Source of the DNA: Zelopaecilomyces penicillatus
Lineage: Eukaryota; Ascomycota; Sordariomycetes; Hypocreales; Pseudodiploosporaceae
Direction: 5' to 3'
DNA length: 64,000 nt
Assembly: GCA_005765155.1 (NCBI GenBank)
Contig: VCCP01000002.1
Location: 5,208,001 to 5,272,000, forward strand
Shown piece after piece: positions 34,393 to 45,884 of the stretch. The translations under genes were made by a program, and so were the position numbers. The notes below the pieces were generated by a model. That model did not search any database. It saw nothing but the letters and a program-made list of their open reading frames with translations, and was not told the origin of the DNA. Numbering within the stretch: the stretch's first letter is position 1; each line of letters starts with the position of its first letter.

Positions 34393-35303
34393 ATCTCCAT
34401 CCCATGACGGTGTTGCGAATGAGCTTTCTACAAGGTCCGTGGGTCCCTATGTCCAAGTGTCTTCTTGACCAAATATTGGTATTCATGTTCATGACTAACA
34501 TCAAGACAGTCATTTGGAAAACGCCATCACTTTCTTCTTTTCCCAACACGTCACTCATGCCCAACCACCCCTGGCATCACTACACCCACGACTCGACGAT
34601 GATGAAAAGTCGCCATATCTTTGATGATGATATACGAAGCAATGGTTTGGCGGTCACCCGCCACCCCTGTTGCAGGACGACGGCGTTTCTTGAGATTGAT
34701 ACCTACCCTCTCTTTTTGACCGATTGAGTTGGACCTCGTTTCTTCAAATTATTGTGTTATTGCACGGAGGTGCAGGTTGTGGACTTGACAATGAGCGACC
34801 GTGCGGGACACGCAAAGTACAAGCAGAACCTGGCTCTCTCTTCTTTTTCCTCACATTATCTGTACTCTTTTTGTTTTCTTCCAAAGGATACCTTTTTGAT
34901 GATTTGTTCTACTACTTGGAAAAGGAAAGACGAAATGATCTGATACCCATACCTTGTCTTGTTTCGTTGGGGGTGGGCTTTTCCTGTGTTTTACTATTTT
35001 GGACGATCCGCTGGTTTATGGGTTCAAGCAACGAGGCTCTTGTTTTTAACAGTAGCAACGGACAACTGATGGAGAGCCATATACACAAAAAAGGACAAAA
35101 ACAATACAACACAATTCTTTGCAGACCCTTATGATACGTTTGGTGATGTTTTGGTCTTGAAATTTCTTTGGCTTTTTTAGTTTTATTACTTCTCAAAGGT
35201 GGTTATAGAAAGAATCCCACTATCTCGCGTCGTTCATCATTTGGGTTTCCCGTTTCAGGTTCATGTTCAGTTTGTACGTCTCCCCACAACGCACTTCATG
35301 TCT
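34393..35303. other. 3' region of the Cys-rich peptide gene, convergent with the GNAT gene
   Basis: About 0.9 kb with T-rich stretches and no convincing coding frame. It may contain a long 3' UTR. The frame at 35199-35525 on the plus strand is the antisense shadow of the acetyltransferase. Confidence 0.45.
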
Positions 35304-35936
35304 CTAATAATCCCTTACCAGGCAAATCGACTCCGTCTTAATTTCGCGCTCCTTGACGTGGAAACCCAGCTTCTCGTAAAACGGTACGACCTTGGCGTTA
35401 TCCGCCGCAACACCGATCCAGATGCCCTTGCTCGCGCTGCAGGATGGCAGCGCGACATCTCTGACGCTCTCTACGAAGCGGTCGATAAGACGACGCCCCC
35501 ATCCGTGACCCTGCCACTCCTCTAGTAGGTCGATGTGCATGGTTGCCTTGTACTCAGCCAGCAGGTCAGCGTTGCCGTCGATGAGCAGCAGCTGCGGGCT
35601 ATAGGCCATCTGAGCAAGAGCTATTTCATTGATAGCGCCGTCGACGAGCCAGGGCGCTTTGTTGGCGGCAGAGAGGCCCGGAATATCGGCGGCGGCAGGG
35701 CGGCAGCGGAGATCGGGAGACGGGTCGAGCACGGTGCTGTGGTAGGAGCCGTAGGCGGCGCAGAAGGCGGGGATGTCCGGGCAGCCGATGCAGTAGCCGA
35801 CGGCGGTACCGAAGCCGTCGTCGAGGACGAAGCAGGTTGATGGCGAGAGGTGCGTGTACTGGTGTGTCCAGATGTACGGGGCCAGACGCCGCGCGGGCTC
35901 GGAGGGGGACAGTGAGGGCGGAAGAGTAGCGCGGCA
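35304..35936 (-). CDS. GNAT-family N-acetyltransferase (3' part; first exon unresolved)
   Basis: The last exon codes for 210 aa and begins after a likely acceptor (branch GACTAAC, acceptor CATCAG). The frame runs CRATLPPSLSP, then YIWTHQYTHLSPSTCFVLDD, then VGYCIG, typical of GNAT strands. The acetyl-CoA site is the WQGHGWGRRLIDRF segment (the Q/R-x-x-G-x-G/A signature), and the end shows NAKVVPFYEKLGFHVKER, the usual GNAT C-terminal strand and helix. No in-frame ATG precedes CRATLPP, and a stop lies about ten codons upstream, so an N-terminal exon must lie further up. A candidate is the ATG near 36083 (opening MTSYLPKLS), but I could not find a clean donor. Acyl acceptor unknown. Confidence 0.8.
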   Translation of the reverse strand, partial: CRATLPPSLSPSEPARRLAPYIWTHQYTHLSPSTCFVLDDGFGTAVGYCIGCPDIPAFCAAYGSYHSTVLDPSPDLRCRPAAADIPGLSAANKAPWLVDGAINEIALAQMAYSPQLLLIDGNADLLAEYKATMHIDLLEEWQGHGWGRRLIDRFVESVRDVALPSCSASKGIWIGVAADNAKVVPFYEKLGFHVKEREIKTESICLVRDY

Positions 35937-35986
35937 CTGATGTTTGATGTTAGTCTGAAGCTAATAATTCAAAGTATACCAATTAT

Positions 35987-36007
35987 ACACACACACACAC
36001 ACACACA
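35987..36007. repeat. (AC)n microsatellite
   Basis: About ten AC units just upstream of the GNAT coding exon, probably inside its intron or leader. Confidence 0.85.
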
Positions 36008-36412
36008 TATGTATGTATTGGTGACAGCGGTATATTTTGATATTTTAAAACACCACAGAGAGCTTGGGCAGGTAAGAGGTCATCGCGATTCAAAGTTATG
36101 GCGGGGGAGGGGATTATGAGATGAAACCACTAACAATATGTGCCATAGCATCAAAGTCCGAAGACTGGAACGGCCTTATAAACGCCATTGCAAAGAAAAC
36201 AAGAAACTGCTTTCCGAATTGTCCGTCCGATTAGAACCCCTGTATTAATTCAGAAATGGACAATGTAGATAGAGATTAGACAATATAAAAAAAAGGGCGT
36301 AGATGTCAGAATTGTTTGTTCTTTAATGTGCCTCTCCTATAGTAGAAAGAGATGGATAAAAGTAAAAAAGGAAAAAAACTCACATGGTCACTGGGATGAA
36401 ATGGATTAAAGT

Positions 36413-36427
36413 CCCCCCCCCCCCCCC
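36413..36427 (+). repeat. Poly-C run, 15 nt
   Basis: Uninterrupted C run, followed shortly by more C- and G-runs. Confidence 0.85.
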
Positions 36428-36764
36428 TCTATATCCCCCCCAGAAGATGGGGGAGGGGGGGCAGCAGGCGGGCGCCGATTGGAATGGTGGAGGCGGAGGA
36501 ATTAAGTCATGAGATTTTCGAAAGAGAGAAAAGGGAAATGCGTCAAATCCCCACAAAACCCGCCCCAGAAACCCCTCTCAAAAGCGAAAGACAGACAGAA
36601 AGAGAGAGGATGAGAGAGAGAAGAAGAAGAAGAAAATACGAGTAGTCATCTACTCCATGTGGGGGCCAAGGATTTGTAGAGTGTAACATGTCAATTCTTG
36701 TGCCCCCCATATGGCTAAGAGCTTTTAACGTTAGATGGATTTATGTTCTCCATTGACTTGATAT

Positions 36765-36784
36765 GGGGGGGGGGGGGGGGGGGG
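36765..36784 (+). repeat. Poly-G run, 20 nt
   Basis: Uninterrupted G run in intergenic DNA. Confidence 0.85.
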
Positions 36785-36993
36785 TCAGTTCCGTTCCCCG
36801 CGCTTACCTCGCCACCTCTTGAATATCCGCTCAGCTAATCAATCCATCCTGTCACAAAACGGGGGCCCTGAAAAAAAAGGGACTGATCAGAATCGAGAGA
36901 TATCCTGCAAAGATTCCATTCCCAACGGCCCCCATCCCATCCATCGCCTTACAAAAAAGCCCTGCAGCAGAAGTGGGACGCAGCTAGGAACCA

Positions 36994-37023
36994 GGGGGAG
37001 GGGGGGGGGGGGGGGGGGGGGGG
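36994..37023 (+). repeat. Poly-G run, 5 + 23 nt
   Basis: GGGGGA followed by 23 G. It is the longest of three homopolymers within about 610 bp. Confidence 0.85.
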
Positions 37024-38078
37024 CATTTAATCAACTTTTAGTCTGCAAATCAATCAATTCCTTCAAATCGTCTAATTAATGCACCAGCCCAGCCCAGTCA
37101 ACATTGCCTCCACTGAATCTATCCATCCATCTTTCCACTCCTTCCCCTCCCCACCCATCCGTTCACCTCAAAACGACCCTACATATTTTCTTGTTCACCT
37201 CCTCCCGATCTGGCCTAGACGCCGGTTTTGAAGCCGGTTTCTTCGGCCAGCGCTCCGGGCTTCCGGAGTTGGGAGTCCCGCTCCTGAAACACCTACAGCA
37301 TGGCTCAGCTTGGCCTCGTTAAACGTAGGAGATAAACACTGGGGGTTTTATTTATTTATCAAAAAAAAAATTGATGGGCGTACAAACACCATTAGAAGAA
37401 ACGACTACCCGTTCAGCTCTACACTCCAACAAATCCTTCAACACCTCAACCTTCACATGACTTCATCAAAATCTCATCCCACTCCAAAACTTTGTTTTTA
37501 TCATGCCTACTGTTCACAATGACCGAGCACTCCTGTACCTCGTTTATAACCTTGTTACTGTAATTCGACCGAGTCCGGCAAGTACCAAGTTAATACTATT
37601 TGACATGCTTTTCTACAACTTGGAGCAACAACTTGCTGTCTGCCACAACCAGAGCTAGCCCCTTTAAAAAAAAAATCTCGCGAAAAGTTCCTTGCGTAAT
37701 AAAACGATAAACCCAGTACATTCTTAACTTATCCCCAGTCTCTGCAGCAGCAGCTGATACCAAATATCAATGATGAAACAAAGTCCAACCCAATTCCACT
37801 TCGCCTGTTCCCACCAAGATTCAAATGCTCCCAAGGAATACTCACACACGACACCAAATTTGACTCAAATACAAAAACAAATTGAAGCGAAAAGTACAGG
37901 AATAACTTTGTTCCGTTTGCCATGGCCAGCAAGCCGTATAATTATTACAACATAGCGTCGGAGGAGGTATCTTTCGTCATCTTGAATCATATGCAGCGGT
38001 GTGCCAAATCAGAAAACGATCAAAAGTAGTGACAGAGAAAAGAATAGTAAACAAAACACAACGCAAAAGACAAACAAA

Positions 38079-41000
38079 TTAAATCAATCCACCAGGCGTA
38101 TTGCCACTGGACATGTTGGAATGTGGTAGTGGGGGCCGGTTATGAAGACGTGGAGGGCTATTCCGTGCTCTCCCATTCAAGTTGTTGCTCTCGCTAGTTG
38201 CCCTACGCAGTCTTTGTCGATGTTGCTCCAAGCTGCTCTCATCATCCGAGAAATCAAATCCACCTGGCATTCGTGGAGATGCTATCGATGCTTCTTCATC
38301 CCCTCGTCCTCGTCCAACAGGAGTGTTCTTGCGCCTGGGATTGATTGGCGGCAAAGGAGGCGCGCCTACCAGCGCAGCCGCTGCATGGAGATTAGGCGTG
38401 GATGCTGCAGATGACAACATGCTCCCATTCCTTGGACGGCCATATTCCTGCCCATCCAACTGAACAGTGGGCACATGAGAGGTTGTTGATACCAACACTG
38501 GCTCTGAAATGTCCATCTTCCTAACCGGCTTCCTGCTGGAGGAATCGAAGAAACTACCAGGGCCACCAGGTGAGTGAATCGGAGATGCCTGGCTGGATTC
38601 TGATGTGCGCTGGCGGCTCCTAGGTGGGCCAGCCGATCGCATTCGCGTGCTGCTGGAGGGACTGCTAGGGTTATGCTGATCATCATATGGTGCTGAGCCG
38701 TTGCGCATGCGAGTTTGCCACATGGAGCTTTGTCCGCCGTTGCTGGTTTCTGACCCGCTTCTGTCACGTTCCGAAGGCGCGCGGGAGCCTGTACGAGAGC
38801 CAGCTTGAGAGCTACCGCGATTTCTTGACTCCTCGCGCGGCATGCGATTAAACATGGCGGGAGGTGGGCCACTAGTTTCATGTGAAGCTGCCCGCAAGTT
38901 TGCCGGTCTTTCCTGTGTTGGGGTTGACTTTGGTGAATGATGTCGCTGTTTCATCTCTATCTCCTTCATTTTCTGCAACTCCCTGCGCGCCTGCCGAAAA
39001 GCCTTCAATCCAGCGTGGACATTTTCGCCCTTGTCCGCGTTCGATGTAGACTCATCTGTTGGTTGCTCGCGTGCTTGGGCAGGCCGACCTCGCTGTGACT
39101 CCTCAGTTGAATCCGCATATACCTGACGTGCTTGCGGCTGTGCTGGCGTTGTAGATCCGGATATAATATCTTTGTTGTTTTGTCGAGTCTGGCTGGTCTC
39201 ACGTTGTTCTCGGTCAAAAAGCGAGCCGCGGCTAGACTTGGACCTTAGAATACCCAGACCAGTAGACTTGGGCGGAACTAGGTCCTTGTTTGCCTCCATT
39301 GGAGGCATGGGGGGAGGTGCCGTCGGCTCAGCATCAACATCAGCGTACGACGTCAACTTTTCCCGCACCCTACGAGCACCGTCTGCCAAGTGGCGAGCAA
39401 AGTCATCCTGTTCGTTTTTGAATCCCTGCTCACGAGGTTCCGTGATTGATTTTGTTCCTACGGGGCTAGCGTCGCGACTGTATGAAATCCTCTCACCGTT
39501 TCCCACTTCCTCCGTGGTTTGACCATAAATAGACGATGCGTTGCTATCGCTGCGCAAATGGGCACGTACCATTCCACTCAAACCAGTATTTGGACCCAAA
39601 GTTGGCGAATCAGTAGGTGACTCGGTGTCTAACCCAAATCGCTTCTCAGAAACCGGCGACGTGTCTCCAGATGTCTTTGAGGAGAGAGACAATGGAGTCG
39701 GTAGTGCCGATTTTCGAAAAGCTGGATGTTCCTGATCATTTGGACGCTCTAGCGCGAGATGAAGTGCGCCGCTTGGGTTGTTTTGCTGGATTAAAATTGA
39801 TGATCCATCACTATCATCAAAAAAAGAAGTACCGTTAGATTGATCCTGTGGATTTAAGCCATTCTTGGCGAACGAGGGCTCAGGCTTCTCTACCTGACTT
39901 CTTTGGGTCGACGATGTTGACCGTGACCTCGATGCATGAATCGCATCAACAGAGTCACTTGGTGTTCGCTGGGTTGGCGTGTCACGACCTTGCTGCAATT
40001 GACGTTGACGTTGCGTATACTTGGAATCGTCATATTTCTGTGAAGGTCGGTTGAAAACCCCCATTGCGGTAGCCTTTCCGCGATCATTGGGCTGAATGGA
40101 CAAGGCTGATTGGTCCTCTGATTCACTGATGGGTGGACTAAGGGGCGGGTTTGCGCCATAACTGGCCTTGGTCTCTAGACTGGGCATCTTGGTCGAAGAT
40201 TCAGTGGGGCTCAGCGGAGAATTGCTGCTGATTGGTGTGTAGGACCGCAGATTAGGGGCACTGGCCTTGCTAAGGACCGACCTATGTTCAAGAGTCCGGT
40301 CCCCGAAAGCGCTGTGAGTCGGCGATGGAATACTGCTGAGTTCTGGTGTCCGAGAGCCAAAGGCGCGAGGTCTGGAGAGTGTATCCATTCTGGACAATGC
40401 TGACGACTGTTGGTTTTGCAGATCCTGCGTGAGTCCCTGCTCATATAGACGGCGTGTTCGAGTCACACTTCGTTCCAGCGATTGGGCAGACCCTGAGGCG
40501 TTTGAGGCTTGTTGTGAATCCTTTCTCGCCAAATGTGGTTGTGATGATGTGATGGATGGGCCTGCAGTTGAACTGCGAGCACTGAATGAAGGAGCTACTG
40601 ACACGGTCGAGCTCGTCTCACGATGCCGCCCATGACTTGGTTGAGGCTCTGGTTCAGTCTGGTGGTCGTCTCTGTCTTCTTCTAGAGAACGCCTCTCCCT
40701 CTCAGCTTGTCTCCATTTCTGGAAAGCAGAAGATGCGACATCATCATCATACAAGGCTCGGCCAGGCATGCCCCCGTTTTTGGATGTGCCAGCAGCACCA
40801 CCGACGGGAATTCTGTAGATCTTCTGTCGGCCACCGAACAGGTTGTTTCCGTCGGTAGGCTTTGCGCGATTCATAATGCTCCCGGCACTCATAGAACCAG
40901 TGTCGTCTGATGACTGAAAAGAATCCACGCGAGAGAATGAAGGCGTTTTGAGTGATTCAACCTCTTCGATATCGTGGAGCCCTGCTGCATATCCATAATC

Positions 41001-41294
41001 TGGCATCTTAGATTGCCTCTTGGGAAAGAGAACGCTGTCATCACTTGCTTTCCCAACTTTCGTGTTGGGATCATCTTGCTCTCGAAGCATTGAAAATCGT
41101 GCTGACAGACCAGTCATGAGTAGACTAGTCCGGAAATCATCTGAAGGTGGCAATGCACTGCTAAGATCCAGGTTCATTTTGGGCTCATCTTCTGGTGATC
41201 GCTTCTTTCCAAACATTCTGAATGGACCAGATGATTCCCCATCAATGGATGGGCGGGACCCATCGCCCTTCTTCTTGTTCCGAAACCGGTTCAT
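38079..41294 (-). CDS. Large, mostly disordered conserved fungal protein, unknown function
   Basis: A single exon of 1071 aa starting MNRFRNKKKGDGSRPS; an in-frame ATG at 41357 is less likely because it adds a hydrophobic, poorly conserved-looking leader. The sequence is dominated by Ser, Pro, Arg and Gln. Islands look conserved: GPFRMFGKKRSPED near the start, DYGYAAGLHDIEEVESLKTP near residue 100, NLFGGRQKIYRIPVGG near 160, and SSAFQKWRQAERERRSLEED near 200. A charged helical segment (LKAFRQARRELQKMKEIEMK) lies near 790, and the C-terminus has GFDFSDDESSLEQHRQRL. I do not recognise a family. The CT-rich sequence on this strand near 42.1-42.24 kb suggests the transcript starts about 0.9 kb upstream, with a long leader or a 5' intron. 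Confidence 0.88.
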   Translation of the reverse strand: MNRFRNKKKGDGSRPSIDGESSGPFRMFGKKRSPEDEPKMNLDLSSALPPSDDFRTSLLMTGLSARFSMLREQDDPNTKVGKASDDSVLFPKRQSKMPDYGYAAGLHDIEEVESLKTPSFSRVDSFQSSDDTGSMSAGSIMNRAKPTDGNNLFGGRQKIYRIPVGGAAGTSKNGGMPGRALYDDDVASSAFQKWRQAERERRSLEEDRDDHQTEPEPQPSHGRHRETSSTVSVAPSFSARSSTAGPSITSSQPHLARKDSQQASNASGSAQSLERSVTRTRRLYEQGLTQDLQNQQSSALSRMDTLSRPRAFGSRTPELSSIPSPTHSAFGDRTLEHRSVLSKASAPNLRSYTPISSNSPLSPTESSTKMPSLETKASYGANPPLSPPISESEDQSALSIQPNDRGKATAMGVFNRPSQKYDDSKYTQRQRQLQQGRDTPTQRTPSDSVDAIHASRSRSTSSTQRSQVEKPEPSFAKNGLNPQDQSNGTSFFDDSDGSSILIQQNNPSGALHLALERPNDQEHPAFRKSALPTPLSLSSKTSGDTSPVSEKRFGLDTESPTDSPTLGPNTGLSGMVRAHLRSDSNASSIYGQTTEEVGNGERISYSRDASPVGTKSITEPREQGFKNEQDDFARHLADGARRVREKLTSYADVDAEPTAPPPMPPMEANKDLVPPKSTGLGILRSKSSRGSLFDREQRETSQTRQNNKDIISGSTTPAQPQARQVYADSTEESQRGRPAQAREQPTDESTSNADKGENVHAGLKAFRQARRELQKMKEIEMKQRHHSPKSTPTQERPANLRAASHETSGPPPAMFNRMPREESRNRGSSQAGSRTGSRAPSERDRSGSETSNGGQSSMWQTRMRNGSAPYDDQHNPSSPSSSTRMRSAGPPRSRQRTSESSQASPIHSPGGPGSFFDSSSRKPVRKMDISEPVLVSTTSHVPTVQLDGQEYGRPRNGSMLSSAASTPNLHAAAALVGAPPLPPINPRRKNTPVGRGRGDEEASIASPRMPGGFDFSDDESSLEQHRQRLRRATSESNNLNGRARNSPPRLHNRPPLPHSNMSSGNTPGGLI

Positions 41295-44200
41295 TATAAT
41301 AAGACTGATTGAAAGTCCGCGTAAACGATTTGAAGTCGAAGCTCGAAAATATTTCAAAATAGGGAGATTAAACGCCTTGCCATGAAATCATCCAACACAG
41401 AGTTCGGCCCGGAACGTTTGTTTTCGGATGCAGATTTGAGCGCAGCCTGTAAATTTTCAGTCAGAAATGCTACCGGCACACGTAGGGCTAGCCCGTCAAT
41501 AATATGAGCAGAACAGCCTTTGGGAAAAGGTTCGCGATTGCAGCACACAAGACACTAGCCAGGTTGTGTGAGGCCAGTCACCAGTCGAATGATTCGAACA
41601 TCCACATCCTCCCACCAAAATAAGGACCTGAATGTGCTAACAAAACTGGGAGAAACATACCGAATTCGAAGAGTTGCCTGGTATTTGGTGTGTTGCAGCC
41701 GTTGAGATTCAAGGCGAACACCCAAACCAGGATAGATCTTGTCCACCAGGCCCGAAGACTGGTAGAGAACTTGCAAGCTGGTTTTGAAGGTTTGCCGTGT
41801 TGAGACTGGGAATACGGCTGGATTCAAATTGCTAAGCAGATTCGGATGCACGTGCTATCCACTGACTCCCTATCACGAAGGATGACGGCAAAAGTGGTGA
41901 AGGCTGGCGAGTGCTAATTGATACTGCAGGGCAGCAATCGGTCGAAACTTTAGACTCGAAAGGGAAATGATGGAGGGACAATTGAAGCAGACTGTGGTGA
42001 ACGGATGTCTTAGAGGTCGGTGAGAGAAGACAGTTTCGAAGCGGGCGTGCAAGAAGGCGTACAAGTGCGTGGTGGCTCCCTGGTACTGGGGATGTCGAGA
42101 GATGAGGGCAACAGTCGTAGGCTAAGACTCAAAAGTCGACCAAGAGAATGAAGGAGGAAGAGGAGAGCGAGGATGAAGGACGGCATCCGAAGAAGTGATG
42201 AAAGAACGAGCAGATGAGGAGAGAAAAGAGTGGAGAGTTACGGAGTCGAGTGCCACGGCCAGGCCAGAGCGGACCAGGGTAGAAATTGGGGATAGTGGAC
42301 AGCCCTGGGGGGAGTAATAATTACTGGGTGTAGGTACCTGACCTGTAGGCCGTAGGTGTACCTGTAGGGGGCGAATGGACGGGGACCGAGCCTGGTCAGC
42401 AGCAATTGGTGGTGCTCTAGCACGGAGTAGCAGCCTGTACTAACGTGTATCCCACACATGCTTTTTGTTTGGTGCAGGTGTTGGCGCTGGTGGCATTGCG
42501 CTGGACGCGATGACCTCGCCTTAGTAGACACCTCAGCCAAGCTACATCCATCCCTAGGCGCTGTAGTGGGTGTGCGGGTGCTTGGCCTTGGCAAATAAGC
42601 TTGCCCATCCTGGGACGTCTACAGGCATCCGGTGCCAGACCACAGGGCTTTTCCCCCCTGGGCGCCTCTTCTGCCGCACCTCTGCACGCTACACGCTGCA
42701 CACTCCTGCAACTCGCTCTCTGTTCAGTGCAGGCCGCCAGCTGCACTCTTTGCACACTATGTCTACGGCAGGGGGGTGAAAAGACGAATATAGCATTTGG
42801 ATCCAATGGAATGGATGGCACCCGACAGACTTGCAGCGTGCCTAGTGCACTGTTTTTTGGGAGGGCAAGCCCTGTGGCCCTGCGGGAGACAGACTGGCCA
42901 GGGTCAAGGTCGCTGAACACACTGGCTGAAGTCCAGCGATTGAGGCCCCCCTTCAACAGCCAGCACAGCACACCAATTCCCATCAAATCTCCATCAACGG
43001 ATCATATAGGGGCTTTTCGGTACTCACAACAGCCCTCTGAGACGTAGACCCATGATAGCAGCAGGGTCCCCAGTCGAGATGCCTCAGCAGGTGCGACAAT
43101 TGCCAGGTCAGGGAGAGGGAGAATGGTATTAGTTGTAGAGGCAAGATGAACAGTCCTTTTTGCTCATTTCCAAATATTATGTTGAATTCCCAACACCCGA
43201 GATCGGGACGGCTTTTCAGGACCTGCACCTAAGATGACTCAAAAGTTAGGTGGACAAGTACTAATCAAGCTTATGAATTCCTCGTCTACTCAGGAGCTCA
43301 GGGAAGCTTTTCCGGCCAAAGCTGTGATCGGTGCTTGGATGATTAGATACTTACTATGTAGGCAGATGCATCACATCGGGATGATGACATTCCCGCTACT
43401 AATGATTGAATTCTGGGGTCACTAGGGAAACATCCGCTCAAACCGTTGGCCTTTTTGCTCTAGCCGTTGGTGTGAAATGATACTAGATACTAAGCCTTAG
43501 TACGAATACATCCCCTAGCCAGTATTAGTGGAAACATCTAAAAGAGGCAGCTCTCCTTTTGTATGCCTTCTTTTTCCCAAGCTAAGGCTCATCAATAGCT
43601 TGGATTGTGCCGTGTCTGCTATTAAACGATCACAAAAGAAGACACAACTCTTGGCATCAAAATTTGAAATGTTCTGACAAAGCCACGAGGTAATTAACGT
43701 TATCTCTGTCGTTGCCGTGGTTTCTTGCTCCGCAACATGCAGGTACAGTTCTCCCGCATACACAGTTTGACAACTTCATAAAGAAGCGGGAGATGGTTCG
43801 CAGAGTCATACATGCCGTAGGGCGGGCGACGGACGGACTCAGATGCAGGAGATCCCAGTTACTACAGATACGTATCGGTAATATATTTGGCGCAGGTACC
43901 CACGTATAGTGTGTAGCAGCCACAAAGGATCTGTCTCCATATTCCAACTCAGCCACGGCGGCATGTCTGCACAGGCATGGATCTTCCCGCAAGCGAACAG
44001 CGAGCGTCTGAGCAGCAGGACGGTCTCATCAGGCAACCAGTCACGGCCCAAAGATCCCGTAGATGCGTCGGGCTATCGTTGCGCAGCTGGTGGTGCTGGC
44101 AAGCATAGTATGGTAGCTAGATATCCCATGCAGTTCAGAGTTGTATGAACGGATGTGCAGGGGATCGTGCGTTTTGGCCCTGAGATAGATTAATTATAGT

Positions 44201-44600
44201 GCAGCACTCGGCCGTTGCCTGCATGTTCCTGCAAGGGACGGAAAGGACCTGGCATAGTGGCTGCATGCGATGCGCGAAGAGTGCCGGAGGCAATCACGGC
44301 ATCGACTCCAACGTTTATGAACCCTGCGGCATCCGTGTTTAGAATATACAGGACTATACTGAGCTGGTAGACAGAGCCAAAGATGGAAACGAGTCCGATG
44401 CAACATATCCAAAATCGTAACATTGACATCAAGCACATTATGGGCTTGAAAGGTGAGTGCATCCGCTATCTGTTCACCAGCCCACAGACAGTATAACAGC
44501 AGGCATTTGTTGGGATGATTGATGCACACAATACTGCTCGAGTGGGACTGGTGGGGATTAGATAAAAGGGGCTCCCCATTTGGCGTCTTTGTTTCACTGT
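41295..44600. other. Gene-free DNA, first part holding the leader of the 1071-aa protein gene
   Basis: Minus-strand CT-rich leader-like sequence lies at about 42.1-42.24 kb. After that I find no coding frame with motifs or consistent splice structure. Confidence 0.5.
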
Positions 44601-45842
44601 TTCTTTCTTTTCCTTCCGGTCCTAATGCATACCTTACCACTCATCATGTCTAGTCAGGCTGCCAACCTGCCTCTGCGACAGCGCAGCGGGGGTTCGCCCC
44701 GGCCCGCCTGCTCCTAGACACCAGTGGCTGGCATCAACGTCCCGCGAACGCCTCTTGGTGAAGGTCTAGAATCATGCCAACCGGCCGCTGCTGGTAGTTT
44801 GCTCAGGCAAGGCGATGGAACCGTAGGCCGAGGCGTCGAGGCGCCGAGAACGTCATCCTAGCTGACCTCACCACGGCCCCGAGATATCATTTATACCAGT
44901 GTCATTCCAAGCGTACGCACACGATGTGCAGCGGCCGCAGCTCGTTGCGCCTTCGGCAGATTTTGCATGTGGCTTTCTTACCGGCAGTCAAAGCCCGAAA
45001 GTCGGACAGAGATGTTGGCAGAGTGGGCTTACGATCATCGATCACCCGTCAGCTTATCATGAGAACCAACTTTGCTATCCGTCAGCCTCCCTTGCCGCCG
45101 CAGTGAGCAGATCAGCGGCAGCATTTGTGGTGGTTGCATGGCTGTCTACTCTGCTGCTGCGCTCTGTGTATGTGAGTGGTTTTGCTTGTGGGCAACCCAC
45201 CTGGGGCGCCTAGCCATAGTGAGGGGTCCGTTTGCCATAGGTTGCTATCAACGCAAGCGATGGATCATCTGGCTGCTGCACTTCATTAGCTGCCCACGAC
45301 ACGTGTGCCACCGACAAAAGAGACAAGAACTCGTACTGTACAAGAGGGAGCAAAGAGAAGCGAGAGAGAGGCAGAGAGAGGACCCCACTCGGAATGCCGA
45401 ACGGGCGATGGGTGCAGACCGTGCAGACCGTGCAACGACAGAAGTGACAAAGGTGAGTGGTCTTGACGCATTTTCGCATCTGTTCTGGTGTAGCGTTGTG
45501 GTGCATCTCCAAGCCCCGCACCGCTGCCGGAGATTCGCCATGTCACGAGATCATCTGGGTGTCTAATTGGCAGAAACAGCTGTAATTGCTTTTGACCGGC
45601 TCCCTCTAGCCATGACAGCAGGTACGGGTAGATATTATCAGTATGATTACTCCTGTAACTACGGAGTACAATCCTGCACATCCCCCGGGTGAATGAGCGG
45701 ATGCCCAATGGAATTGCCTGCTTCTACATTGTCCGCTAGACCAATATTGCAGGTCCAGTCGACGTCCAGCAACCAGCCATGACGAGGGCACTACGTAAGT
45801 GTCACCACGCCACCCACAGCACGTCGCACCTTGTCTATGCCT

Positions 45843-45884
45843 TGTGCCTGTGCTTGTGCTTGTGCTTGTGCTTGTACTTGTGCA
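45843..45884 (+). repeat. (TGTGCT)n hexanucleotide repeat, seven units
   Basis: Seven units of TGTGCT, three of them with one substitution, in non-coding DNA. Confidence 0.85.

Larger units (their letters stand above)
35937..38078. other. Intergenic with microsatellite and three poly-G/poly-C tracts
   Basis: Contains the presumed 5' exon of the GNAT gene, an AC repeat and three long homopolymers. The ends of two large genes flank it. No other gene is supportable. Confidence 0.5.

Noticed and set aside
44646..44717. 23-codon frame after a TATA-like and CT-rich stretch
   Set aside because: Promoter-like context, but the product (MSSQAANLPL...) is too short and featureless and no splice continuation is clear.
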